Assembly: GCA_027972325.1 (NCBI GenBank)
Contig: JAPMOS010000155.1
Location: 1-64,000, forward strand
DNA: 64,000 nt
Direction of reading: 5' to 3'
Source of the DNA: Paratrimastix pyriformis
Lineage: Eukaryota; Preaxostyla; Paratrimastigidae
The notes under the pieces are model-generated. The model saw nothing but the letters and a program-made list of their open reading frames with translations. It was not told the origin of the DNA and did no database searches. Below are positions 1 to 10,552 of this stretch, one piece after another. Each line of letters begins with the position of its first letter. The stretch's first letter is position 1. The position numbers were made by a program, and so were the translations under genes.

Positions 1-13
1 ACCGACCTGGAAA

Positions 14-1060
14 GTGTTTGAATTTGGGATCTTCGCCTTTTCTATTGGCCAATTGACGATGTCTTCTGAAACTCATTCTGTTGAAGATGCTGGTGCGGTT
101 CCTCTGACGCTGGAAAGTGTTGAGGCTGAAGCCAATCGCCAAAGAATGGAGGCGGCTGGTAAGAGTGGCCGAAAGAGCCAGGCCGAGGCAGGGTGAAAGA
201 AGGAAAAAGTTATGGTCTGTGTTAATTGGATAGTGGCTTTCCTACCGAAAGTCCGCCTATCAAGGATGTTTGTTGGGCTCATCTTGGGTCTTTGTTTGTC
301 AATTGCCTTTGTGAATTACAGGCTGAGACAATGAGATTCGCTATTAAATTTGAGCCAAGTGCTGTGCAATTTAGCTGGTACGAACTTGAATGCCAGCTTC
401 GTGAGATCCTTGGCGAGGCCCGTGTTCAGCAAGGCCTGGAAGAAGAACTTTGGCGTGACGTGTCTGAGACCCGATGCCGCGGAGATTCTTGGAGCTTTTG
501 CAAGTCGGAATCAGGCCGTCCTGACTGATCTGGGTGAGCGGCCGGCCTCAGCTGTGACCTTTGTTACAATGAGGGCTCATCTGGGTGGTTTGCCCTGGAA
601 GCTAAAGAGGTTCGCCAATGGTTGCGTGAAGCGAACCCGAGTGCGCAGTGTCTGTTCGCAATCGCTGACTTGATCGCCACCCCGGTAGTTTGGGTCAAGC
701 CTGCTCGCCAGCCGGGTGCATGGCGTGTCTGTGACATGCTCGGTGGGACAGCCCACATCCCGGAGATCTTCCGGGGCAAGCGCATAGTACAGATCGCTCC
801 GGGGAGGATCGGCCTCTCCGGGCGGACCATCGTTTGGCCTTTATTCGTGCGGCCGGTGTCGAGTGGCCGCAGCAGATGCAGGAGTACCTCAAGAACCACC
901 ACATTGTGGTAGAGGTCTCCGATATTTGGAGATCAGAAGTGGCGTGGTCAAGTGGGCGGTGGGACGGGACGTTTTGTGTCATGGCAACCCGGAGCAGGGG
1001 AGGCCATCGACGCTTTGAAGCGGGGTCGCGTCCGCGTGTGGTGAAGGTGTCGGTGGGGGT
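14..1060 (+). pseudogene. degenerate ORF1-like coding region
   Basis: Several short plus-strand frames overlap one another (14-196, 226-528, 350-673, 622-912, 834-1229) and appear to hand a single protein-like sequence from frame to frame, as expected of an old coding region with small indels. Protein-like stretches include MRFAIKFEP, WVKPARQPGAWRV and WPQQMQEYLKNHHIVVEVSDIW. No domain is recognised. Because it lies upstream of LINE-A copy 1 in the same sense it may be that element's ORF1, but 3.3 kb separate the two and no other copy here covers this part, so the link is inference. Confidence 0.3.
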
Positions 1061-2404
1061 GAATGCGGGAAGAAGTTCAAGTAAAGGTTGGGGGCTGTGT
1101 TTCTCTTCCACTCTTACGCTCTTGCTCCTGGGACATGCGTGTGGAAAACAGCGCTATTGGAATGGCGTGGGAGAGTGGTTGAGGGGGGGAGCAATCGAAT
1201 GGAAGGGAAAAGAAGGTGGAGTGGGGTAAAATTGGAGAAGGTAGTGCAAAGACAGGAAGTGATATGTGTATGGTGCTTTTTTTGGATTGCAGACGGTGGT
1301 CGAAGAATTGGGTCCACGGTAGGGTAAATGGAATTGGCCTTGTTGATCAAAAGAGAGGGGCGAAGCGTGGTCGTATGGGTTGGATAAAGACTGGTAATGA
1401 GAACTGGGAATGCTGGTACGGAGAGGGAAGACCTCTGGAAGGGGCGAAGGGGCCGGTGGTGGACGGGAGAGATGGGATCAGGAGGGTTGGCGGGGTTGGG
1501 ATGGCTGTTTTCTCCCGCGTTTTCTGGTGGGCTGAGCGCCTACTTTCCAACGGTGGTTGGATGGTGTGCCGGCTTGGTGTGGTGGCTGCATTGGGTGGCG
1601 GCTGCCCTCAGGTTGGTGTGGTATGTCTAGCCGATGTCTCGTTGGTCTGTGGATGGAGGAAGATGGGTGGAGAGTTTCTAATCATGCTTTGATCATAGTC
1701 TCCCGGCTGGACAGAGTGCTTTGCCTCGGAGGTGGGCCCTGTCTGGTGTCGGAAATATCTACCGGTTTGTTGGTTGTTGGGACGTCTGGCAGCGGCTCAT
1801 CCTTAGAATTTCAGATATCTGGCCCCTGAGATGCCTGTCTGACCGTCTGGTCAGATGGAAGATCCTTCTCTGGGATGTTGCTGATGCGGCACGTTCTTTG
1901 GGAGAGTCTGTCTTTCCGGTATTCTTTTTGTCATCTTCAGAAACTTTTAGGAATGTGGCCGCTGATCTTGGTAGGGCTGGTCAAGGGCAGTCTGGTTATT
2001 GTTTTGAGCTTTCCTGGAATGGGGTTGGTCTGTGTGTACCTTTTTTCAGTCATCCAATTCCAATACTGGACTGAGCAGATGGGAGCTCCAATGCCTGCAT
2101 CTGCACAAAACCTCCGAAGGAATGGGCAACTTTGGACGATGTCTGAAGGTCTGTGTAAGTTTTCATTTATTACAGTTTACTCATTTCTGAGATCGATGAT
2201 CTCGGTAGGACTGGTGGTGACGCTAGGGCCGGTCAAGGGGTCAACGGTCAAACCAGGACCTTAACACCACAGCGGTTCCTGCGGGTGCTGGAGAGGAGGG
2301 CCGCTGTGCTACGTCGGCGGGATGCCCTAGGGATCGTTACCCCTGGGGTGGCCAGAGAGGGTCGAGGACAACCTGGCTAAAATGTGGCAGGCAAACCTCA
2401 CCGA
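1061..2404. other. no recognisable gene; G/T-rich sequence
   Basis: The plus strand is strongly enriched in G and poor in C, and the frames on both strands look like composition artefacts. From about 1700 to 2260 composition is more even and some plus-strand frames run 90-130 residues, but without recognisable motifs. Nothing here can be named. Confidence 0.4.
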
Positions 2405-2800
2405 GTGGTACGAGGAAAACCCGAAGGGACAACCTCAAGAAGGAGGAAAACCCGCCGTCGGGGACAACCTCAGAAGGAAAACCCCGCCGTCGGGGACAAC
2501 CTCAAGAAAGAGGAAAACCCGCCGTCGGGGACAACCTCAAGGGGCAGCGCTGGGCGACATCGGCTGGGTGGGGTATGGACATGATGGAGAAAACCCCAAG
2601 AGGGGGACAACCTCAAGAAGGAGGAAAACCCGGCGTCGGGGACAACCTCAAGGGGCATCGCTGGGCGCCATCGGCTGGGTGGGGACGGACACGGAGGAGG
2701 AAAACCCAAGGGGACAACCTCAAGAAGAAGAAAGGAAAACCCCGCTGAAGGGACAACCTCATGAGGAAGGAGCAGAGAACCCGGCTTTGGGGAAAACCTT
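2405..2800. repeat. degenerate minisatellite, unit about 32 bp
   Basis: The core GGAAAACCCGCCGTCGGGGA followed by CAACCTCAAGAA recurs about nine times with length variation. Twice the array is interrupted by a longer spacer containing GCATCGGCTGGGTGGGG-type sequence (near 2550 and 2660), giving a higher-order repeat of about 120 bp. The frames that cross it are repetitive and unconvincing as genes. Confidence 0.75.
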
Positions 2801-4387
2801 GATGGTAGGATGGAGGACCATGCCGGGGATGGGAATGCGTCACAGGCTGGCGACATCGGGGGCATACTACTTTGGCTCAGGTGGCTGGGGCTGGCTTCCT
2901 TTTGCTTACGGTCTGTGCGAATGTTTTCCTTGTTGCCGTTTGCCTTGTAGACTCCTTTGAGTTTCAGTGCTCTTGGGACAGGGAGGTTTGGAAAGGAGAC
3001 TGGCTCGGATATCATGGATGCAGTGATAATGTACGCTTGGGGGACTTGGAAGGTTTAGCATGCCAGACCAATTGGAATTTTATTGTTGACCGATTAAAGA
3101 GATGGGTGGGGATGAAGGGAGGGGGTGGAAAGGGGGTGGGCTGACATTGACTTGGCTGAATTTTGAAAAAGCTGGTTGGGTTGGTTGAGTTTTATTGTGA
3201 CGATGACATCGGTAAAAGATTGGAGCGGTGGGGAGCAGGATTGCTATGGAGGTGGAAATGGAGTGGGGAAGGGTGATGGAGAGCTGGAGGATGGTAATGG
3301 GGGCGGAATGTATAGAGGAATAGTTAATGTCACTGGCCACCGGTGCTGGATCAGCACGGCCCTCCAGGTGGTTGAGGCGGCTGGGGGGTGGGTGGTTGTG
3401 CGAGATATTGCGGGAGGTCATGGGACCCCGGGTGGGAAGATGGGGTGTGGAGGAGGAACCAGGGGTTTGGACGAAGGGCAGGATGGGGAAGCGGAGGAGG
3501 CCTCGTTGAATTGTTGCGGAGGTCTGGGATCGCGGCAAGGTAACTGTGGAAGTGAGGACACATGTCAGGAGTGTGAGCTTATGAGCAGCGGAACGGAGAG
3601 AGAAGCGATCTAACGGTGAGATTGGAGCGGGATTTCCGGGAAAATGAGTGACGCTGTGGGAAGGGTGATCCTTTCAAATCAGAGGATACGAAAAGGTGCC
3701 CTGGGTGTGGGGTGGATCGTTGGCATGCGGGGAGGAGCGGGTGGTGAACAGAGGGTGTTATGGTCGTCCAAGTGACGCGGGGTAGGGAAGGGATGGTTGA
3801 TAAGAGGCAATGGAGGTCCAGCCGGATGTGGTGGAAATGGGCGGTAAGGTGTACCACATGGTAGCGGTGGCGGAGTTTTGTGGGAGGGGGGTGGGCGACA
3901 CTGGGTGGCGGTCAAAAGATTGGAGACCAATGGTGGAGGTTTAATGACAGCAGGGTCGGAGAAGTTGAGAGGAAGCAGGTCATGGAGATGTGTTCCTGTA
4001 TGTGGAGGGCAGGAAAAGGCTTCGAAGATGAGGAAGTCGGCCCTGGGTCCGGCGTTCGGAGGTGTGAAGATGGGAGGTGGGAAGGCTGGGGGCGGGGATG
4101 GGCCGGGGCGGAGCAGGGCATGGGGGTGGGTGTGGGAAGCCTATCTGCGGTGGGGGATAGTTACCCGGAAGTCAGGGTGCCTGCGGGGAGGAAGGGAGTG
4201 AAGGCGCGGAAGGAAAGGGATGCGCAGAGGAAGAAGAGGCAAAAGCGAAAATGCTGGATATTGAGCGGGTGTATGATGAAGGCAGGCGGAAGAATTTTGT
4301 GGGGTGGAAAAGTGGTGCTGCAGAAAAAGGAGGCTAACGGGGGCGGGGTTGCCGGGGAAGAGGGAGGAATCGGGTGAGGGGTGGTCC
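2801..4387 (+). other. G-rich region before LINE-A, possible ORF1 remnants
   Basis: Plus-strand frames are many and overlapping. One frame around 3690-3740 reads CPGCGVDRWH, a possible start of a Gag-type CCHC knuckle, but the final cysteine is not seen in the same frame. No other domain was recognised. The region immediately precedes the LINE-A endonuclease in the same sense, so ORF1 or 5' UTR of that element is the likeliest explanation. Confidence 0.3.
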
Positions 4388-5140
4388 GGATGGAATGTGC
4401 GGGGGCTGGGCTCGGAATGGAAAGAAAAATATGAAGATTTGCTAAGGTGGGTCGAACGGACATAGCGCTCTTGCAGGGAGACAGAAAGGAACGAGGGACA
4501 ACAAGGAGTTTTGCGGGAAAAATGGATGAAGGGGTGGTGCTGGAGGAGCTCAGTGGCGGAGGTCTGTTAGAGGCACCCGAGGGGGGGGAGTGATGATTGG
4601 GTATAGAAAAACATTGCAAGTGGCAGTGCGAAGATTACAGGTGATTCCTGGTTATCTCATGTTTATGGACTGGACGGAGGAAGAATCAGATGAGACTCAT
4701 CAACATGTATTTTCCTACTGGAGACGGAGAGGCGAACGTGAGGGTGAGTGTGATCTTGGAGCGGCGGAGGTGTGTGGCGGGGGCGTCGGATGGGAGAGGA
4801 GTCGTGGTGTACAGATGCGAACGGATGGGCTAAGGAAGACAGAAACTGGGATTGTATGATGTGGCGAAGATGGTTGGGAGGCGGGGGAGATAACTTTTAT
4901 CCGGAGCCGGAAGGGTGGGACAGTGGCGAAGAGGGAAGAGCATGAAGGGGAAGGGGGAGGGCCCGGTTGGTTGTGTCTGTCGACGCAGGGGGACAATGGG
5001 GAGGGTGCTGGACAATTTGTTTGTTTGGCGGAATGATGAGATTCAGTGGCAGGCGGTCACGGATCACCACATGATGTAACGGATCTCCGAAACATGGCGC
5101 CTTCTGCGGTGAAAATGGCTCGGAGGAAGGTGGCCATCTG
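4388..5140 (+). pseudogene. LINE-A APE-type endonuclease domain, copy 1
   Basis: The reading starts with WNVRGLGSEW, the usual N-terminal strand of LINE APE endonucleases, then DIALLQGD (the metal-binding strand where most families have a Q-E pair), VMIGYR, and later VVVYTDANGWAKE, corresponding to the GDFN-type strand. The copy 2 reading of the same region adds TFIRSRKGG, RLDLCLST (the D-x-L-x strand) and HHMIVTDL in the place of the catalytic SDH motif. The domain would nick target DNA for target-primed reverse transcription. Small indels break it in this copy. The family is clear by order and motif; several catalytic positions are variants of the consensus. Confidence 0.6.
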
Positions 5141-5689
5141 CGGACGGAGGTGGAGCACTGTTGCGGGACAAGAAGGAGGAGTATGATGTTATGGTTGGGA
5201 AAATGGAAAGTACCGTGGGAAGGTTGCGCAAATGTTGCGAGGCAGCTGTGAAGGGGAGGAGCCATCATTTGAACAGATGAGTGAGTTTCTTCGGGTAACA
5301 GCTGGCTGCGTTTTGGCTATAGGGATGTGATGAATACGGATCGAGATTTTGAGCCTTTCAGGATAAAGAAATTGAGGAGAGCGCTGGCGGAGGACTTGAA
5401 TAAGAGGAAGAGAATGTTGAAACAGTTGGCGAAGATGAGGTTGGTGCATTATGGTGAGAGATGGGGCATTTGGAGGGGAAAGCGCAAGCGTATCATAAGG
5501 AGTATCATGACGGATGGCGCGGCGCCAATTACAACCTACGTGACTCGAAATGCGGAGGAAGATGGACAGGGTGGTGTCCGGACCCAGCGGAGGTTAAGAG
5601 GGATGGTGGGGATTCATGGCGGGGCTTGCAAAAGGAAGCTGCCGGTGGGGGACGGGGGCAAAGACTGAAGGAGGTAACGGGAGGCGTGG

Positions 5690-6760
5690 GTGGAAGGGTA
5701 ATTATGGCCCCTCTGACGACGCATGATATCCAGACAATACTGGGGGCGTTGCCGGACGGAAAGCAGCTGGCCCGGATGGAGTGACGGCGGAGATGGTCCA
5801 TGCTTGTCAGGACGAAATTAAGAGTGGTTGGGAGGCGATACAACGAGATGTTGGAGAAGTCTGAGGTTCCTGAGGAGCTGAAACTCAGCTCGGTCTATAT
5901 AGCAACCAAATCGCAGACGGAGCATCCGGGGATCCGGCCGGCAGAAGGCCTATAACTTTAATACAGGTTTTTGAAAGGACTGCAGGTAGTGATTGCCTCG
6001 AGATTTCAAGACTGGTGCGTTGAAAAGGGGTATTCGGGGCGGAGCAGTTTGGTTTCCTGAGGGATCGGAGGATTGAGACGCCTATTGCCGAGATTTTGGG
6101 GGTGTTGACGGACTCGAAGATTATGGGAGGTAAGGAGTTCCACATGTGCGCTAGATATAAGAAAGGCCTATGATACAGTTGACATGGAGGCGCTCGGGAG
6201 GGGGGTTGAGAAGGATGGGGGTGGAAGAGAATTTGTCAGGTATGTGGACAGCTTGTATGAGGGAGAAAGGCGCGGGTGATCACGGGGTACGGGTTGACGG
6301 ATAGCTATGACATTGAGAGGGAGTAGTCAAGGGGACCCGTTGTCCTGCCTGCTGTTTATCTCCTTCATGGAGGTCTTGGCGGAGGTGAGACGACGGGAGA
6401 GCTGGATAGCGGCAGGAAGGTAAAGGTGTTGGCATTTGCGGACGACATTATGTTGGTGACGAGAACAAGGGAACAGATGGTCCGTTTGGTGAATACGGTA
6501 AGGCGGAAAGTGGAAGAGGCTGGTATGGAGCTGTCGTGGAGCAAGTGTGACTACCTGTGTGGCGGGGTGAAGGGAAGACGGACTTGGATCTGGGAGAGGG
6601 TCCGAAAGATCAGAGTGCAGCAAAGGGTGGAGCAATTCGGTATCTTGGGATATGGATAGATGAGGAGATGAACATGAAGGTCAACACGGAGAAGGTGATC
6701 CAGAAAATGTGTGGGCGACTGCACAGGCTCATGGACAGAAGGTCCCTCCGAGGTTGATGG
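5690..6760 (+). pseudogene. LINE-A reverse transcriptase, copy 1
   Basis: RT blocks occur in order: DGVTAEM-type block 0 near 5780, the palm A strand (RKAYDTVDMEAL, near 6160-6200), the B block as a degraded SQGDPLSCLL (near 6330) and the catalytic C block FADDIMLVT at about 6438-6465. RYLGIWIDEEMNMK, the usual strand after the palm, follows near 6640. Indels between blocks put them in different frames. The intact copy of this stretch is at 41135-42370. The enzyme copies LINE RNA at the nicked target. Confidence 0.8.
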
Positions 6761-7860
6761 TGCAAATGATTAATGAGTGTGTCTCGACTTGCCTACAATA
6801 CGGCGAGGCGGTGCCCAATGCCGACAAGGGACAAACACTGAAGCAGAGATATGCGAGGGTGTTCAGGAAATCGGAGGTTGTATTGGGAAATGCGACCCGG
6901 CAGAGGTGCTGTTCTTTCCGGAGGAGGAAGGGGTATGGGGCTGAAGGACCCGATTGATGTCCATGATATGATGGTGATGACACAAATTCTGGGGAGGATG
7001 GCGGACGAGCAGGGGTGTGGAGTGGTGCTGAGGGAGATCGTGCTGCTGCAGAAATTGTGGACGACGCGTGAGCCGCTGTTGGATGATGCAGGGAAGTGGG
7101 TGAAGATGCGGGCAGGAGAAGATGCCGGGGTGGTGATTGGGGCGTTGCAGGTGATGCACAGGAGAACATGGCGATCCTGAGGGACGGTGAAAACTGAAGG
7201 AGTAGTACGGCATGCCGACGACACTGGAAGAGATAGCGGAGCCTACAAGATAACAAGAAGCACAGACAGACCCTCATGAAAGGAAGATTCGGGTGTGGCG
7301 GACCTCATCATGGGGAAGATTTCATTGGAAGGGGTGATGCCGCAGTATGTGGAGACGATCAAAAGCAGGTGTGTCTGTATGGTAACAGGGTGAGTCCGGA
7401 CTATCTGCAATTGGCGAGGCGGATTCGGGAGGAGTCGGCGGAGGAGGGGAGCGGAAAAGGCGGAGAGTGGAGAAGGAAAGGAGGAAGGCAATGCAGATAA
7501 GGGGAATGAAGGAGTGAGGGAGTCGGGGGTTGGGGCGGTCGGGGAAGCGAAACCAAGAGTCAAGAGGCAAGCAAAGTTGCAGTGCGTCCCGGGGGGAAGG
7601 TGGCAGTGGTGAAACGGAGGAAACATGGGAGGAGGATGGGGTGGGAAAGGGGGAGAGTAGAAGGGAAGGAGCGAAGAAGATGGGAGGAGGTCGGATGCAG
7701 ATTGAGGCGAGCGAGAAGAAAGAGGCGGAAGGGCAGGTGGAGGAGGGAACAAGATGGGGAGGGCGAGGGGCTGGTGGGTGGGACGAGGTATTGGAAAAGG
7801 CGGGAGGTTGATGGCGGGTGTGATGAGGTGGAAGTAAGAGTGGGTGGAGCCAGAGGCGGA

Positions 7861-8230
7861 ATGGAGGTTGTTTATACTGATGGGGTGCGACAAAGCCGGA
7901 AGGAAAGACGGGCGGCGTTCGCGGTGATTGAGAGATTAAAAATGGGGCGCTGGCGGTGAGAGCGGGAGGAGGTGTTCGGGTCGGGGCAGACTAACAATGA
8001 AGCGGGTTGGAGGCTATTCTGGAGGCTATTCGGATTGGACAGGATGCGAATGTGGAAGTGAGAACGGACAGTAAAGTGGCAAAGGGGTGGGTTGAGGGAC
8101 TGATAAAGGGTTGGTGGAAACCAACGGATCTGATAGAATCGAAGGCGGAGGACTGCTGCGGAGGGCAGCGGATTGTGAAGGAGCATCGTGGAGATACGAC
8201 TGGTCTGGGTTAAGGGACATCAGGAAACTA
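7861..8230 (+). pseudogene. LINE-A RNase H domain, copy 1
   Basis: The domain begins EVVYTDG with the first catalytic Asp, followed by a degraded NEAELEAI-type helix that holds the catalytic Glu, then VEVRTDSKVAKGWVEG with the second Asp, and a final strand reading as VKGHQETSAS in one frame. It is an RNase HI fold placed after the RT, as in several LINE clades. The equivalent in copy 2 (42697-43075) keeps more of the frame. Confidence 0.7.
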
Positions 8231-8569
8231 GTGCGTCGCTGGATGCGGAGGAACAGATTGGCAGACAAGATTGCGGGACGGAGCATAAAGATGGAGCCGA
8301 GCGTGGTGCCCGAAGAGAAAGGATGGGGATTCAAGCTGGTGCGGAGAAGTGACGGGAAGGAGGTGGAGACAGACTTCAGAGAGGTGATGAAGGAATGGGG
8401 AGGAAAAGTCGAATGTGGAGGGCGGCTCGTAAAAAGCGAGATTGTGTTGATTAATGCAGAGAGTCGCAACGGAGGATCAACGTGCAAACGATGAGGTGTG
8501 AGATGTCAGGGAAGCTGGCGATGATGGCAATCCTGCAGCGGTATATCACGGCCAACATCCGGTTCTACA

Positions 8570-9858
8570 TCAACGGGGAGGGGGGATGGGAAGTGTTGGT
8601 GTGGGGTGAGGACCATGAACCACTTGGTGTTTGAGTGCCCAGGGATGGCGGGATGTGTGGGGGAGAGATGGAAGGGGCGGATGCAGTGAAGCTAGTGGAG
8701 TGGTTGGACAAGGCGGAGGGCTGAAGACCCGGACCAGTTGCTCGAGGAGAAGTGGGTGGAGCCGATGGGCGAGTGTGTGAAGATAAGGGGCAGGCAGATC
8801 ACGAAGGTGAGGCTATGGCAATTGATGGAGAGGTCCCGGGGGAGATGGTTTCGGGCGAGAACATGGGACAGTTTTGGGAAAGGTTCTCGACAGAGGTGGC
8901 TGAGATGTGTGACCGATATGAGGAAGGGAAAAGCACGACAGTAAAGGAGGGGCGGACGCATATGAGTACGCTGAGGAACCAATGGACGACTCACTATCTT
9001 CGTTGCTGAGGGCAGGCGGGAAGCCTAACGGTGATGGCGTTTTCGCACCCAGGGAATGCGGATCTCAGTTTCCCAGAGTATAGAACGCCGAGTAAGGAAG
9101 ACTGGTTCCTGGGAGGTTCGGTGGATGGGTACGGGCTATTTAAGGAGAATCGGGACTTGTTGATTTATGCGAATCCGGAATATAACCCCAGGAGGAGATG
9201 GATCGGTTTTCCGAGCAATTGGAGAGTGGGCGGAGAGCCCGGTGGTAGAGGAGGAAAAGAGCGTTTAGATGCATTGTTATTGTGCCGTACGGGAAGGGAA
9301 AGCGAACAGAATCCAGCCGGGGAGTGAGCCGAAGCACGGTGTGAGCTTGGCGATCAAGGGGACATTCAGATGCGTGAGCTTTCATCATCCAGGAGGGTGG
9401 TTTTGCCTTTTGGGAGCCGAGTTTCTGGCGCACCGGGAGGAAAGTGGTGGGGAAGGCGCGGTTTGATGTGGGGATTCTGATGTTTGAGAATGGGCGGGCT
9501 AGGGAGAGATTCCCGATGGACCCAGCCCTTGTGAGCTTTGGAGGCGATGTTGAGGAAGGAGGCCGTTGCATGGTGCAGGTAAACTATGAGGGCCGCCCGA
9601 GAGATGGGGAAGCGCTTTAGCTGGAGGGGGGATATCGGAGGCGGTGGTGACGAAGGTGATGAGGTTGAGAGCGAAGTGCGGTGTTAAGATGGAATACGCG
9701 AATGCATGTAGACTGGCAGCGGAAATGGGAATTGTGGATGAAGACACTCAAAGGAGGTGGGAAGCGAGCTGGCAGGAATCAGGAAAACGATGCTCATAGC
9801 GATTCAGCAAAGGAAGAAGTGCGAAAAATTTGAGGCAGGAATGAAAGAAGAGCTGTAG
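8570..9858 (+). pseudogene. LINE-A C-terminal CCHC knuckle and methyltransferase-like domain, copy 1
   Basis: A knuckle with the pattern C-x-C-x(6)-H-x(4)-C lies near 8595-8640 and is followed by a domain of about 300 residues that ends at the TAG at 9856-9858. Recognisable stretches include MAFSHPGNADLSFPE, WFLGGSVDGYGLF and YANPEYN (9172-9183), in the order and spacing of PCIF1-type N6-adenine methyltransferases (FASPLN, FGSxGSF, NPPF). The catalytic NPPF is NPEY here and in both other copies. Frames are broken by several small indels in this copy. The methyltransferase assignment is an inference from motif order. Confidence 0.45.
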
Positions 9859-10040
9859 TCCGGAAGTCGGCGGAGACCGCCCCTGGAGGGACGGTAGCCG
9901 ACCCATGAACTCCCTGGGGTGCTCTTTCTGCAGGACTTGTCCTGCGGGAAGGCGGCCCGGGGGGGATCATGTCACCCGCGGGCTTCGGCCCGATTCCGGA
10001 CTCGGCGCAAGCCGGGAAGTATCACACACACACACACACC
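9859..10040 (+). other. LINE-A 3' UTR with UUCG hairpin and CA tail
   Basis: This 180-bp stretch is nearly identical in all three LINE-A copies. It contains the hairpin CGGGC-TTCG-GCCCG at 9979-9992, then a second possible stem (CCGG/CCGG), then AGTATCACACACA as the tail. LINE reverse transcriptases commonly recognise a 3' stem-loop, which would make this the likely priming signal. A related hairpin with compensatory changes is found at the end of element D. Confidence 0.75.
9979..9992 (+). promoter_or_regulatory. UUCG tetraloop hairpin near the LINE-A 3' end
   Basis: A perfect 5-bp stem closes a TTCG loop. Equivalent sites are at 44822-44835 and 51433-51446 in the other LINE-A copies. The flanks CATGT(T/C)ACCCG and AT are kept too. 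Confidence 0.7.
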
Positions 10041-10465
10041 CCATCACTGGGCGGCCCCGCCACCAGGCGGGCCCCGGCCGGGAGGAGCCACCATGGTCAT
10101 TTGGCCCGGCCCCCCCCGGAGTGTAACGCATGGCGCGAAGGCGCGAGTAACCTTTCTTCTTGAACTTGTCGCCTGCGCCCTCGCAAATACACAGCATGTT
10201 CTCTCTCGCGGAGTGCGGCGGCGATCTGCGCCAGGACGCCAACTGCACGTCGATCGGGCAGCCTTCCGAGCCGCCGCTTCCCCAGAGGCCGACCCGAAGC
10301 CTCCAACACGCCACGTTGTGTATTGCCCAGCCGATCCGGCCAGGGGTTGCGCTCTGGTGGCCCTCCCAGAACATAATTGAGGAATGGGACGGCAGACACC
10401 CAGCTGTCGTTTGGCACGCGATGACCGCGAGCCAAACCTCGACCCCCACACACACACACACCACC
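10041..10465 (+). mobile_element. LINE-B-type 3' end, plus orientation
   Basis: The stretch 10056-10200 is an inverted, diverged copy of 10551-10690; both share GTGTAACGC and CTCGCAAATACACAGC. The minus-oriented partner is the 3' end of a LINE-B fragment, so this one is probably a second 3' end of the same or a related family inserted tail to tail. It ends in a (CA)n run at 10447-10462. No coding sequence is recognised in it. Confidence 0.45.
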
Positions 10466-10552
10466 CCCTGGTGATGATTGGTGATGATGCTGATTGGTGA
10501 TGATGATGATTGGTGATGATGATGATGATGATGATGGTGATGGTGATGAGAG
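10466..10552 (-). repeat. (ATC)n-type microsatellite tail of LINE-B fragment
   Basis: Read on the plus strand it is a run of TGATGATTGG and TGATGATGATG; on the minus strand it is a CAT-rich tail directly after the LINE-B 3' UTR. It is the probable 3' tail of the minus-strand copy. Confidence 0.65.

Larger units (their letters stand above)
4388..10040 (+). mobile_element. LINE-A copy 1 (APE-RT-RNaseH non-LTR retrotransposon)
   Basis: This is the longest copy of a non-LTR retrotransposon found three times in the window. In order it has an APE-type endonuclease (4388-5140), a reverse transcriptase (about 5690-6760), an RNase H (7861-8230), a CCHC knuckle (about 8600) and a C-terminal methyltransferase-like domain (about 9025-9858), then a 3' UTR ending in (CA)n. 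Compared with copy 2 (40028-44884) it has many one- to three-base indels, so no long frame survives. The missing poly(A) and the microsatellite tail are family traits, since all three copies end the same way. The 5' end is uncertain and may lie well upstream. Confidence 0.88.

Noticed and set aside
1114-1692. Possible host genes in G-rich DNA at 1.1-1.7 kb and 3.1-4.6 kb
   Set aside because: Frames overlap on both strands with skewed composition (Gly/Trp/Arg on plus, Pro/Ser/His on minus) and no domains; they look like composition artefacts.
2310-2365. Large-subunit rRNA-like phrase (ATCGTTACCCCTGGGGTGG)
   Set aside because: Only a short stretch resembles rRNA, without flanking helices; chance in GC-rich DNA is more likely.
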